Assembly (NCBI GenBank): GCA_037444305.1
Contig: JBBIMP010000047.1
Location: 1 to 37,296 of the forward strand
DNA: 37,296 nucleotides
Source of the DNA: JBBIMP01 sp037444305
Lineage (GTDB): Bacteria > Acidobacteriota > UBA6911
Direction of reading: 5' to 3'
In this document: positions 17,439-25,400 of the stretch, in pieces
How positions within the stretch are numbered: position 1 is the first letter of the stretch
How the letters are laid out: each line of letters starts with the position of its first letter
Notes under the pieces: model-generated
Databases searched by the model: none
What the model was told of the DNA's origin: nothing
What the model saw: the letters and a program-made list of their open reading frames with translations, nothing else
Program-made: the position numbers and the translations under genes

Positions 17439-18157
17439 GAGCAGCGTCTCGTCCCGACATCCCGTTGGCCGTCGTCGCCTGCGATTTCCGGAGTGCTCCA
17501 ACCGCGTTGCGCGAGTGGCTGGTGAGTACGCGCGAGAGTCGGCAAAGCCTTTTCGAGGCGATTCGCAGAATCGATCCTTGTGCCGGATTCATGACCCTGG
17601 AGACTTGTAACCGCGTGGAGTGGATCATTTCCACGGAACAGCCGTCTTGGTTGGCACAGATGCTCAAGGCGAGGATGGTAAGCCTATGGGAGCAGGCGTT
17701 GCTGCCTCCGGATGTTTTCCCGACGCCCGTGGTGTTCATGGGCGAAGCGGCCGCAGCTCGTCTTTTGCGAGTAGCAGTGGGCATGGAATCACTGGCTTTG
17801 GGTGAAGCCCAGATTGCCGGCCAGCTACAGGCCGCCCTGAAGTCGGCGCAGGAGGGAAACACGGCTTCCGTGATCCTGAACCGTCTTGGCAGTGCTGCGG
17901 GGAGGTTGGCTAGGACCGCGTCTCGCCTCGGTTTCCGCTCCAACCACAAGCAGGGTATTCACGGCCTGGTGGCTCAGTACCTCGAAGCTCGACTGGGCGG
18001 TCCGGACACGAAGACAATCCTGGTCGCAGGTATGGGCAAGATCGGTCGAAAAACGGCTGCGGTTGTATTTTTTCTCGAGCAGGTAGGCGGCCAGGAGCGC
18101 CGGCGGCGTCAGCGCGACCCAGAGCAGGATCCAGAACAGGACAAAGGGGAGGCCTAG
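17435..18157 (+). pseudogene. hemA: Glutamyl-tRNA reductase, truncated at about half length
   Basis: The 240-residue frame is clear GluTR up to about residue 209: catalytic Cys in LETCNRVEW, GMESLALGEAQIAGQLQAAL, and the NADPH fold start TILVAGMGKIGRKTAA. Homology stops near base 18060. From there the DNA is the end of a DUF3311 gene on the other strand, and the frame finishes in low-complexity RRRRQRDPEQDPEQ. A complete GluTR is about 420 residues, so the dimerisation domain and most of the NADPH domain are missing. The start overlaps the hemY stop by 4 bp. Usual followers such as hemC/hemD/hemB are absent. It is either a real rearrangement breakpoint or an assembly chimera. Confidence 0.85.
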
Positions 18158-18256
18158 AATTCGAGGCTCGATCCGGTTGACGAAGGGGAGCGAAAAGACC
18201 AGCGTCACAAACGGAACTGCCCCGGAAAGTAGCGCTAGCCTGGTGCCTTTCTGCAC
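17825..18256 (-). CDS. DUF3311-like membrane protein, frame fused to antisense hemA
   Basis: Residues 1 to about 64 are a DUF3311-like small membrane protein with two hydrophobic segments (ALLSGAVPFVTLVFSLPFVN and LPFVLFWILLWVALTPPALL), ending LEKKYN. After that the frame continues for ~79 residues through the antisense strand of the broken hemA and has no family match, so the natural C-terminus is probably lost. The GTG start at 18256 has AGGAGGA upstream and lies 9 bp after the permease stop, so the two were one operon. DUF3311 proteins usually accompany transporters as accessory subunits; here the partner is an APC permease. Confidence 0.65.
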   Translation of the reverse strand: MQKGTRLALLSGAVPFVTLVFSLPFVNRIEPRILGLPFVLFWILLWVALTPPALLAAYLLEKKYNRSRFSTDLAHTCDQDCLRVRTAQSSFEVLSHQAVNTLLVVGAETEARRGPSQPPRSTAKTVQDHGSRVSLLRRLQGGL

Positions 18257-18265
18257 GGTGTCCTC

Positions 18266-19597
18266 CTAGTATTGGCCGGCGCGCGCGCCGCGCGCTCTCA
18301 TCAGGTTGTTCAGTCCGAACAGGATCGCGCCGGCCGCAAGCGCAGCCAGGCCCCCGTAGATCTGTTCGGGCTTCGCCCCCACCAGGATCAGCATGGATGT
18401 CAGCAGCGCCAGCACCGGTATGATGCTGCCAAAGGGGATCGTGAATGTCGGCGGATTCACCCGACCGGAGAACCGGGGCGATCTCAGGACCAGGGTGGCG
18501 GCGCAGGTGCCCGTGTAGGTGACCAGGCGGGCAATGGCGCTGACCACCGCCATGAAGACGAAGGAGCCCGTGAGCGCCAGGACGAGGGCGACGGACGCCG
18601 AGAAGAGCACCGCGTTGGCCGGTGTGCGGAACCTCCGATGCACGCGCCCGAACCAGCCGGGGAGCTCGCCGTTTTCCGCCAGGGCAAAAAGCATCCTGGA
18701 ACCGGTCAGAATCTGGCCGGCGTTGTTTCCCGTCATGGAAATCACCGACCCGACGCCGATCATCAGGGCGCCGCCCGCTCCCATGAACAGGAATGCCGAG
18801 TCGGCCAGCGGCGTGCTGGATGCCGCCAGGCCGGGCAGGGTTCCCATCGAGACGAACTGGCCGAGGGTCATGATCACCGTGACCGCGGCAATGGTCATTA
18901 CCATGGCAAAAGGAAGATGGCGCCGGGGATCGCTGGCTTCGCCCGCGGGCACGGTGATGACGTCGTACCCGCCGAAGATGAAAATCAGGAGAAGCGCCGC
19001 GGTGGATGCCTGCAGCCAGCTGACGGGCTCCAGCGGGGGCAGCAGGTCCGGGTTGACGAAGAAGAGCCCCACGGCGATGAAGATGCCGAGCGGGACGAGC
19101 TTGCCTATGGTCAGGGCGTTGACGACCCAGGAACTCTGGCGGATTCCGGCGACGTTGATCGCGGTCAGGACAGCGGTCAGCCCGATGATGACGGCGGCCC
19201 GGCCGCCGCGGGAAGAGGCGGCCGGCCAGTAAAAGGCCAGGGCAAGCGCGATGCCGTTAACCACGGAGGCATGGCTGCTGACGCGTGTAAACCACTGCAT
19301 CCAACCGACTTCGAAGGCGGCGAAGCGCCCGAAGGCAGCCCGCGTGTAAAGGTAGGGGCCGCCGGTCCGCTCAAACCGGCTTCCGACCTCGGCGAAACAG
19401 AGAGCCACGAAGAGCGAGGCGATTCCTGCCAGGATGAAGGCGATCCAGCCCCAGCCGCCGACCTGCGCCGCGACCTGCGAGGGCATCAGGAAGATGGCCC
19501 CGCCGATCACCTGGTTTATGCCGATGGCGGTCAGGTCCCAGGGGCCCAACGCGCGGCGGAGGGCAGGCTGCGCGGCCTCATCGCTGGTGGAAGTCAT
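18266..19597 (-). CDS. APC-superfamily amino acid permease
   Basis: The 443-residue protein has about 12 hydrophobic segments and the APC N-terminal pattern LGPWDLTAIGINQVIGGAIF, then FAEVGSRFERTGGPYLYTR and the middle IFIFGGYDVITVPAGEASDP motif. It is an inner-membrane secondary transporter for amino acids or amines; the substrate is not predictable. I chose the ATG at 19597 because homology begins right after it; there is no strong Shine-Dalgarno. It is divergent from the hydrogenase operon across a 223-bp spacer. Confidence 0.87.
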   Translation of the reverse strand: MTSTSDEAAQPALRRALGPWDLTAIGINQVIGGAIFLMPSQVAAQVGGWGWIAFILAGIASLFVALCFAEVGSRFERTGGPYLYTRAAFGRFAAFEVGWMQWFTRVSSHASVVNGIALALAFYWPAASSRGGRAAVIIGLTAVLTAINVAGIRQSSWVVNALTIGKLVPLGIFIAVGLFFVNPDLLPPLEPVSWLQASTAALLLIFIFGGYDVITVPAGEASDPRRHLPFAMVMTIAAVTVIMTLGQFVSMGTLPGLAASSTPLADSAFLFMGAGGALMIGVGSVISMTGNNAGQILTGSRMLFALAENGELPGWFGRVHRRFRTPANAVLFSASVALVLALTGSFVFMAVVSAIARLVTYTGTCAATLVLRSPRFSGRVNPPTFTIPFGSIIPVLALLTSMLILVGAKPEQIYGGLAALAAGAILFGLNNLMRARGARAGQY

Positions 19598-19763
19598 GGG
19601 CCGAGGTTTTATCACGCCCGGCAGGTCCAGGCCAAGCGCAAATCCCGGGCGGGACAGCGGACAACACGCTCCCGGCGCCTGCGGCAAAGTTGAAACAAGG
19701 GCATTAATTGCTTTAATTCGCGCCAGTAAAATAATAGTTGTCCCAGGTATTAGTTGTTCTGGT

Positions 19764-19792
19764 TTGACTGCCCGGATCCACCCTGATATTCA
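19764..19792 (+). promoter_or_regulatory. Candidate promoter of the hydrogenase operon
   Basis: TTGACT (19764-19769) and TATTCA (19787-19792) are separated by 17 bp, ending 28 bp before the first ATG. The -35 box is a good sigma-70 match and the -10 box is moderate. A second pair, TTGAAA at 19690-19695 with TTAATT 17 bp on, is also possible. Confidence 0.4.
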
Positions 19793-19820
19793 AGTAATTC
19801 TGAAAGAGGAGACTGGAACG

Positions 19821-20864
19821 ATGCTATTCAGAATTCTTGACAAGAACGAATTCCAGAAGCTGGTGGCAATCATCCTGGAATCAAATGAAGTAATAGCTCC
19901 GAAGCGGGTGGGGACGCGCGAAAACGGGACCGCCATCCATCAGTATCTCCCGGTGAAGTCCTTCGAGGAGATCGACCTCGCCTACGAGACCACCGAGTAC
20001 TCGGCCAAGACCTACTTCCTGCCCTATAAGGAAAACCTCTCCACGTACAGGTTCGACGAGGAGGGATGGAAGCAGGATATCTCATACCGGGTCTGGCCGC
20101 GCGCGATCATCGGGATGCACGCCTGCGACATCGCGGCGCTGGTGAAGCTCGACAAGGTCATGGCGAAGAACTCCTTTCCGAGCCCTTACTACGTCTCGCG
20201 CCGGAAAAACACCTTCATCGTGGGTATCGACCACGAGCCCTGCGAAAAGGGCTTCTGCCGCTCCATGGGGACCGACACGGTGAACCACGGGTTCGACCTT
20301 TTCCTAACCGACCTTGGCGACCGGTATTTCGTCGCGATCGACTCGGACAGGGGCTTCACCACGCTGCAGCGCGTCAGGGTGCGCGAGGTTTCGGAGAAGG
20401 ACACGCAAAAATATCTGGAAGTCCGCAAGGGCATCGCCGCCGGGTACAAGATCGAGGTCGACCTGCACAACCTGCCGAATCTGCTGGATCTCGAGTTCGA
20501 GTCGGAAGTCTGGAAGAAATGGGGAGGGAAATGCCTCAGCTGCGGCAGCTGTGCCATGGTGTGCCCGACCTGCTACTGCTACGGCATCACCGAACGGGTC
20601 TCCATGGACAACTCCGAGGGCGCGAAAGTGAAGCGGCTCCATTCCTGCAACCTGGTGGACTTCGCCATGGTGGCCGGGGGGCACAATTTCAGGCCGCACC
20701 GGACGACCCGCCTGAAATACCGCTACTATCACCAGCACCGCGGTTTTGTGGAGGCGTACGACGAGCCCAAGTGCGTCGGCTGCGGCCGCTGCAGCCGGGT
20801 CTGCCTGGCAGGCATAAACCCGCCCGACATTATCAGTGATCTTCACGCGGAGGAGAAACAATGA
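19821..20864 (+). CDS. hyhB: Group 3b [NiFe] hydrogenase beta subunit (4Fe-4S dicluster)
   Basis: The 347-residue protein matches the HyhB/HydB beta subunit of NAD(P)-linked sulfhydrogenases. It has a conserved central region (WPRAIIGMHACDIAALVKLDKV, GIDHEPCEKGFCRSMGTDTV) and a C-terminal ferredoxin part, with CLSCGSCAMVCPTCYC and CVGCGRCSRVCLAGINP as two [4Fe-4S] motifs. It passes electrons between the small subunit and the flavoprotein. The ATG at 19821 has AGAGGAG upstream. Its stop overlaps the next ATG (ATGA). Confidence 0.92.
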   Translation: MLFRILDKNEFQKLVAIILESNEVIAPKRVGTRENGTAIHQYLPVKSFEEIDLAYETTEYSAKTYFLPYKENLSTYRFDEEGWKQDISYRVWPRAIIGMHACDIAALVKLDKVMAKNSFPSPYYVSRRKNTFIVGIDHEPCEKGFCRSMGTDTVNHGFDLFLTDLGDRYFVAIDSDRGFTTLQRVRVREVSEKDTQKYLEVRKGIAAGYKIEVDLHNLPNLLDLEFESEVWKKWGGKCLSCGSCAMVCPTCYCYGITERVSMDNSEGAKVKRLHSCNLVDFAMVAGGHNFRPHRTTRLKYRYYHQHRGFVEAYDEPKCVGCGRCSRVCLAGINPPDIISDLHAEEKQ

Positions 20865-21769
20865 CGACTCTGCTGCACCCTTACGACGTAACCAAAGAGA
20901 GCGCCATGCTCCTGCCGCTGGACTTCAACCGGCGGAGCCGCCTGCAGAACGTGGACAAGGTTTTCCAGGCTGAAATTTCGAACGTGATCCGCCTTACGGA
21001 CAAGGAGAAGCTGTTCCACATCCGGATCATCGACGAAGCCGAGCGGGAGCGCTTCACCTTCCTCCCGGGACAGTTCGTGATGCTCGAGGTGCCGGGCTAC
21101 GGCGAGGTCCCCATTTCGATCTCCAGCTCCATTTCGCAGAAGGGCTTCATCGAGCTCTGCATCCGCAAGGCCGGGGTGGTGACGAGCGTCCTGCACAAGG
21201 CGAAACGGGGCGCACGCGTCGGTCTCCGCGGGCCGTTCGGCACCCATTTCCCGATGGAGCAGATGAAGCAGCACAGCATCCTGCTGATCGCCGGCGGGCT
21301 CGGGCTGGCTCCCCTGAGGGCGCCGATCTACTATGTCACGGAAAACCGCTCCGACTTCAACAAGGTGCACATCCTCTACGGGACGGCAGAGCCGAGCCAG
21401 CTGCTGTTCGACTACCAGTACGAGCAGTGGCGGCGCATCGACGGCGTCAACCTGTCCATCATCGTCGACAAGGCCGACAAGAACTGGGTGGGGCCGGTGG
21501 GGCTGGTCACGAAACTGCTGGACGGCCTGGACGTGTCGATGGCGGACACTTATGCCATCGTCTGCGGCCCGCCCGTCATGTTCAAGTTCGTGTGCAACAA
21601 GCTGAGCGACATGGGGATGCCGCGACACCGCATGTTCGTGTCCCTCGAGCGGCGCATGCACTGCGGGATGGGAAAATGCTGCCGCTGCAACGTGGGCTCC
21701 ACATACGTCTGCCTGGACGGCCCGGTTTTCGACTACTGGACCGTGATCAACCTCAAGGAAGCGATTTAA
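20861..21769 (+). CDS. hyhG: Group 3b hydrogenase gamma subunit, FAD/NAD(P)-binding reductase
   Basis: The 302-residue protein is a ferredoxin-NADP reductase-like subunit. It has an FAD-binding barrel (FLPGQFVMLEVPGYGEVPIS), an NAD(P)-binding domain (LLIAGGLGLAPLRAPIYY, IVCGPPVMFKF), and a [2Fe-2S] motif near the end (CGMGKCCRCNVGSTYVC). It exchanges electrons with NAD(P)H, linking the H2 site to the pyridine nucleotide pool. It overlaps hyhB by 4 bp and is followed by the small subunit gene after 13 bp. Confidence 0.92.
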   Translation: MTTLLHPYDVTKESAMLLPLDFNRRSRLQNVDKVFQAEISNVIRLTDKEKLFHIRIIDEAERERFTFLPGQFVMLEVPGYGEVPISISSSISQKGFIELCIRKAGVVTSVLHKAKRGARVGLRGPFGTHFPMEQMKQHSILLIAGGLGLAPLRAPIYYVTENRSDFNKVHILYGTAEPSQLLFDYQYEQWRRIDGVNLSIIVDKADKNWVGPVGLVTKLLDGLDVSMADTYAIVCGPPVMFKFVCNKLSDMGMPRHRMFVSLERRMHCGMGKCCRCNVGSTYVCLDGPVFDYWTVINLKEAI

Positions 21770-21782
21770 TCAGGGTGGTGCG

Positions 21783-22529
21783 ATGAAATATCTCGGCATT
21801 GAACCGACCCGGCCACGGGTGGCGGTTTTCGACTTCACGAGCTGCGAAGGCTGCGAGCTGCAGCTGGCCAACAAGGAAGAGACGCTGGTCGATTTTCTGA
21901 AGGCGATCGAGATCGTCAAGTTCCGCGAGGTCTCCTCGGCGGACGGCGGCGACTACGACATCGCCTTCATCGAGGGCTCGATCAGCCGGTACGACGAAGT
22001 GGAGCGCCTGCGGGAGATTCGCAAGCGCGCCAAGGTGCTCGTGGCGATGGGATCCTGCGCCTGCTTCGGCGGCGTGCACAAACTGAAAAACGCCTACGAC
22101 CTCGAGGAGGCCAACCGCGAGGTGTACGGCAAGGATCCCAAGGAAACCCTCCCCGTCCGGTCGCTCAAGGAAATCGTGCCGGTCGACCTCGAGATCCCCG
22201 GGTGCCCGATTTCCAAGGCGGAGTTCGAGCGGATCGTGCAGCACGTCGTCTGGGACATCCCGTATGAGTTCCCCAGCTATCCGGTGTGCTACGAGTGCAA
22301 GCAGCGCTACACGACCTGCACCTTCGAGAGAGGCATGCTCTGCCTGGGATCCATCACCATCGGGGGCTGCGATGCCCCCTGCCCGGCCGGCGGCCTGGGC
22401 TGCTGGGGGTGCCGGGGACCGGCGCCCGACCTCAACATGGAGGAGTTTCTCGCGCTCGCGGCGGCCAAGGGCTTCAGTGACCGGGAGGTTTCCGAGAGGC
22501 TGAACTTTTTCGGCGGTTTCAAGGCTTAA
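21783..22529 (+). CDS. hyhS: Group 3b [NiFe] hydrogenase small (delta) subunit
   Basis: The 248-residue small subunit carries the proximal-cluster motif CEGCE (in TSCEGCELQL), GSCACFGGVHKL, PGCPISKAEFE and the late CYECK...C...C...C region for the medial/distal clusters (for example CDAPCPAGGLGCWGCRGP). It has no Tat signal peptide, so the complex is cytoplasmic, as expected for group 3b. The start at 21783 has AGGGTGG upstream, and the large subunit gene follows after 12 bp. Confidence 0.93.
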   Translation: MKYLGIEPTRPRVAVFDFTSCEGCELQLANKEETLVDFLKAIEIVKFREVSSADGGDYDIAFIEGSISRYDEVERLREIRKRAKVLVAMGSCACFGGVHKLKNAYDLEEANREVYGKDPKETLPVRSLKEIVPVDLEIPGCPISKAEFERIVQHVVWDIPYEFPSYPVCYECKQRYTTCTFERGMLCLGSITIGGCDAPCPAGGLGCWGCRGPAPDLNMEEFLALAAAKGFSDREVSERLNFFGGFKA

Positions 22530-22541
22530 GAAGGTGCAAGC

Positions 22542-23816
22542 ATGAAGATCAATCTGAACGTAGATGTCCACCATCTCACCCGGATCGAGGGGCACGGAAA
22601 CATCAAGGTCGTGGTCAAGGACGGCCAGGTCAAGGAGGCGCGCTGGGACGTCGTCGAGACGCCGCGGTTCTTCGAAGTCATGCTCAAGGGCAAGCACTTC
22701 AGCACGGCCGGCATCCTGACGGCCAGGATCTGCGGCATCTGCTCCATCGGCCACTGCCTGGCCAGCCTGCGGGCCACGGAGCACGCCCTCGGCGTGATCA
22801 TACCGGAGGCCGCAGCCAGGCTGCGCCTGCTCGCCAAGCACGGCGAGACGCTGCAGAGCCACTACCTGCACCTGTTCTTCCTGGCGGCGCCGGATTTCGT
22901 CGGGCTGCCCGACGTGTTGCCGCTGATCGAGTCGAATCCCGAGGTGGTGCACATGGCGCGCCGGCTGAAGGGGATCGGCAACCGGCTGTGCGACCTGGTG
23001 GCCGGCCGGACCACCCACCCGGTTTCGCTGCAGGTCGGCGGCGTGGCGGCCATGCCCGACAAGGAGAAGCTCCTGGCGCTGGCCGACGAGCTGAAACGCT
23101 CGGTGGCGGACGTTGAGGCCACCGCCTCGCTTTTCGCCACCTTCGAGATCCCCGGCTTCAAGCGGGAGACGGAGTTCGTGTCGCTCAAAGGGGAGAAGGA
23201 ATACCCGTGGATCGGCGGGAAGCTGGTTTCCACCGACGGCGTGGAATATCCGGAAGCCGACTACCTGAGGATGACCAACGAGTACGTCGACAAGAACAAC
23301 ACCTCCAAGTGGTGCCGCCTGTCGCGGGACTCGTTTGCGGTCGGGGCCCTGGCGCGCTTCAACAACAACTACGACCTGCTCCACCCCGAAGCGGTCCGCG
23401 TGGCCAAGGCGATGGGCCTTGCCCCGGTCAACCACAATCCGTTCATGAACAACGTCGCCCAGCTGATCGAGGTCGTGCACGTGACCTACGACGCGATCCG
23501 GCTGATCGAGGAACTGGCGGAGATGGAAGGGGCGGAGACCATGGTGAAGGTCGAGCCCAGGGCCGGCGAGGGCGTCGGCGCGGTGGAAGTTCCGCGGGGC
23601 ATCCTCTACCACCACTACGTGTACGACAAGGAAGGACGGATCGAGCGTGCCAACTGCATCATTCCCACGACGCAGAACAACGCCAATATCCACCAGGATC
23701 TGCCGGCGCTGGCGAAGCAATTCGCCGTTAAGGGGATGACGGACGAGAAGCTGGAGTTGCTCTGCTCCATGCTGGTGAGGTCCTACGATCCCTGCGTCTC
23801 CTGCTCCGTCCACTAA
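22542..23816 (+). CDS. hyhL: Group 3b [NiFe] hydrogenase large (alpha) subunit, lacking a C-terminal extension
   Basis: The 424-residue subunit has the L1 motif RICGICSIGH (C64, C67) and the L2 motif DPCVSCSVH (C418, C421, H424), which together bind the Ni-Fe site. It starts LTRIEGHGNIKVVV, as in other large subunits. The L2 His is the last residue before TAA. Most large subunits carry a short tail after this His that an endopeptidase removes during maturation; in Pyrococcus furiosus SHI a four-residue tail (VVRL) is removed. Here the gene encodes the mature form directly, or its tail was lost when the flanking repeat (from 23822) arrived. No hyp or protease gene is in the window. Confidence 0.93.
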   Translation: MKINLNVDVHHLTRIEGHGNIKVVVKDGQVKEARWDVVETPRFFEVMLKGKHFSTAGILTARICGICSIGHCLASLRATEHALGVIIPEAAARLRLLAKHGETLQSHYLHLFFLAAPDFVGLPDVLPLIESNPEVVHMARRLKGIGNRLCDLVAGRTTHPVSLQVGGVAAMPDKEKLLALADELKRSVADVEATASLFATFEIPGFKRETEFVSLKGEKEYPWIGGKLVSTDGVEYPEADYLRMTNEYVDKNNTSKWCRLSRDSFAVGALARFNNNYDLLHPEAVRVAKAMGLAPVNHNPFMNNVAQLIEVVHVTYDAIRLIEELAEMEGAETMVKVEPRAGEGVGAVEVPRGILYHHYVYDKEGRIERANCIIPTTQNNANIHQDLPALAKQFAVKGMTDEKLELLCSMLVRSYDPCVSCSVH

Positions 23817-23821
23817 ACCAC

Positions 23822-23848
23822 CGGTGTCAGGCCTTGAAAATTTAATTT
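23822..23848 (+). repeat. 27-bp inverted repeat, left copy
   Basis: The 27 bases beginning CGGTGTCAGGCCTTGAAAAT are a perfect inverted copy of 26693-26719. They begin 5 bases after the hyhL stop codon. Sequences of this GTGTCAGG-type with an AT-rich tail are often found near REP-associated tyrosine transposase (RAYT) genes, and a RAYT remnant is inside the interval. The pair bounds a 2.9-kb mosaic segment. Confidence 0.9.
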
Positions 23849-23849
23849 C

Positions 23850-24106
23850 TGGCGCCCATTCCTCGGCGGTTGTATCGGCGATGCAGCGCTAGAAATCCGC
23901 AATGCGGCTGCGTTCCAGCTGGCGTTCGATTGTGGCAATACAATCCCGTGTGCCCTCAATATATTTGCGATCGCCGTATCCGAGATGCTGTACCCGAGAT
24001 TCCGTATCGCGCCCTGGATATGTTTATAACCCCAGCGAGGGTTCTCCTTGGCCAGCCTCAAGACCAAGTGCGCAGTCTCCTTTGGAACCGCTGGCCGACC
24101 AACCAT
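23850..24106 (-). pseudogene. IS3/IS481-type transposase fragment (helix-turn-helix region)
   Basis: The frame reads VGRPAVPKETAHLVLRLAKE, then NPRWGYKHIQGAIRNLGYSI and DTAIANILRAHGI, the HTH region before the integrase core of IS3-like/integrase-type transposases. The DDE catalytic core is missing: after SNASWNAAALR the frame runs into unrelated sequence and the left inverted repeat. It is a relic, and the stretch 24107-24197 between it and the toxin gene shows nothing recognisable. Confidence 0.6.
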
Positions 24107-24197
24107 TTCCGCAATAAGTTGCGGTGCGGTGTAATTTATCTACCATACGGGGTGCTGATCCGCGTTTTGCCCTTCTCCATAAGTCGGAGTTTTCGCG

Positions 24198-24626
24198 CTA
24201 AATCACGTTTTGGGCGCGCAGGCCGAAATGGGGAGCGGCGGCAAGCAGGTTTTGGTCATTGGAGTAAATCTCGGTAAACCGGTTTTCCGCGGCGCATGCC
24301 AGATGCACGGCGTCACTCGCCCTGAGATTCACGGACTTGGGGAGGTTTGCATAAGTAGTGTGCAGCCCCGCCACGAGGACATGGGAAAACGGCAACCATT
24401 GAAAAGCTCCTCGATCGCATTCCATTCCGAACTGCTCGATCAGGATCCGGAGATCCCGATGATGGATCGCTCCCTCCCGGAGTTTCCGGTGGAAGGCTGC
24501 CAGGACTTCGGCGCGTCCCAACAGGCTGCAGGCGATATGATCGGTCGCCGCGAGCCGGCGGATCTTTTCCCATCCCGGATCCTCGAAGTACAGGCGCACG
24601 ATATAGCTGGTGTCAAAATAGATCAC
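24198..24626 (-). CDS. VapC-type PIN-domain toxin
   Basis: The 142-residue protein begins with MIYFDTSYIVRLY (Asp5), has the conserved Glu in LLGRAEVLAAF and the Asp in LRASDAVHLACA, then IYSNDQNLLAAAPHFGL. This is the acidic PIN nuclease set. VapC toxins cut tRNA or rRNA. The GTG start at 24626 overlaps the antitoxin stop (GTGA), so the two are translationally coupled. The frame looks intact within an otherwise broken region, suggesting selection on the pair. Confidence 0.87.
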   Translation of the reverse strand: MIYFDTSYIVRLYFEDPGWEKIRRLAATDHIACSLLGRAEVLAAFHRKLREGAIHHRDLRILIEQFGMECDRGAFQWLPFSHVLVAGLHTTYANLPKSVNLRASDAVHLACAAENRFTEIYSNDQNLLAAAPHFGLRAQNVI

Positions 24627-24886
24627 GAGACAACCCTATCCCTGTCCGCGGAGATGCCGTGCGTGCTGTCGGTACCGCCCCGCAGCTTCCCCTGGTCCAT
24701 AAGCCTTCGAAATGCGCGCGAAACCGCCCGCCGCGAAAAATAAGGCTTTCCGGCTTGGCCGGCGTGGGGCACAATCCTGGCCACCATCCGGCCGCGGTCC
24801 GTGACATAGATCTCGCCATGCTGTTCGGCCCTGCGGATCCAATCCCCGGTCTTTTCGTGAAGTTCGCGAATCGATATGCTTTTCAT
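24623..24886 (-). CDS. PHD/YefM-type antitoxin
   Basis: The 87-residue protein starts MKSISIRELHEKTGDWIRRA and continues EIYVTDRGRMVARIVPH, the prevent-host-death N-terminal DNA-binding domain. The C-terminal part (SRRAVSRAFRRLMDQGKLRG, then a polar tail) would wrap the toxin. The ATG at 24886 is preferred although the frame is open to 25279, because the antitoxin family starts here and a promoter with a palindrome lies immediately upstream. Such antitoxins repress their own operon. Confidence 0.87.
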   Translation of the reverse strand: MKSISIRELHEKTGDWIRRAEQHGEIYVTDRGRMVARIVPHAGQAGKPYFSRRAVSRAFRRLMDQGKLRGGTDSTHGISADRDRVVS

Positions 24887-24922
24887 GTGACACATTGTGT
24901 AACAATGAACTCTTCCTGTCAA
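24886..24922 (-). promoter_or_regulatory. Toxin-antitoxin promoter with overlapping operator palindrome
   Basis: On the minus strand TTGACA (24922-24917, perfect -35) and CACAAT (24899-24894) are 17 bp apart. An imperfect palindrome, TGTTACACA-A-TGTGTCACA (24904-24886), matches in 8 of 9 arm positions and covers the -10 box up to the start codon. This is the expected place for antitoxin autorepression. The spacing to the ATG is short, so the message would be nearly leaderless. Confidence 0.6.
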
Positions 24923-25069
24923 GCCCAAGCGCGGCAAAGGACGCGGACGCCGTCGGGATCCCGTAAGCGCGGGCGCCCCGCTCAATGCCGCATGATTCTT
25001 CCCCCGAAGGCCGCAATCGGGACGAGAAGCGCGTTTTAAGCTTCGTGCGGCCTGCGCTTGCAATGTCCT

Positions 25070-25204
25070 CCCACCGGAACGCAAGGAAGTTTTTTGTCCC
25101 TGATGCCGGATGGCGAGCGCCGTGGCCTGGAAGATGTTTCTGAAGCCCATACAGAGCGTACCCGAAGCGAAAAACACCAGGCCGACGGGGAGAAGCTCAA
25201 ACAT
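25070..25204 (-). other. Possible small membrane-protein ORF or fragment
   Basis: An ATG at 25204 preceded by AAGGAG opens a frame starting MFELLPVGLVFFASGTLCMG and FRNIFQATALAIRHQGQK, which looks like one membrane segment with a basic tail. The frame has no stop before the antitoxin gene and reads into it, so a true end cannot be set; only the first ~45 residues look protein-like. I do not recognise a family. It may be the start of a broken gene. Confidence 0.25.
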
Positions 25205-25269
25205 GGAGAATGCTCCTTCAGCGGTGCGCTTGGCGATGGAGCTGACCAGGATGTTTCTCGAGGGAGGCC

Positions 25270-25400
25270 CGCAGCACATGGGCTCGTTTGATAAGGAAAA
25301 TCTTCGAGGCTGACCCTCTCTTGTGCTCTTGCGGCGGCCGCATGCGGATTGTCTCCTTTATTACGGATCCCCGCGTGGTTGACCGCATCCTGCGCCACCG
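25270..25400 (+). pseudogene. Second IS91-like transposase C-terminal tail (relic)
   Basis: The frame reads WARLIRKIFEADPLLCSCGG, then RMRIVSFITDPRVVDRILRH. It is the same C-terminal tail as the relic at 12115-12270, with WARLIRKI(Y/F)EVDPL typical of IS91-like transposases. One Cys of the first CPxCG pair is altered. The catalytic domain is absent. Confidence 0.6.

Noticed and set aside
18272..19693. Plus-strand frame of 473 codons opposite the permease
   Set aside because: Gln/Gly/Asp/Arg-rich antisense translation of a membrane protein; the minus strand encodes a clear 12-segment permease.
21753..23813. Minus-strand frame of 686 codons opposite the hydrogenase genes
   Set aside because: Antisense shadow; hydrogenase motifs L1, L2 and Fe-S Cys patterns are all on the plus strand.
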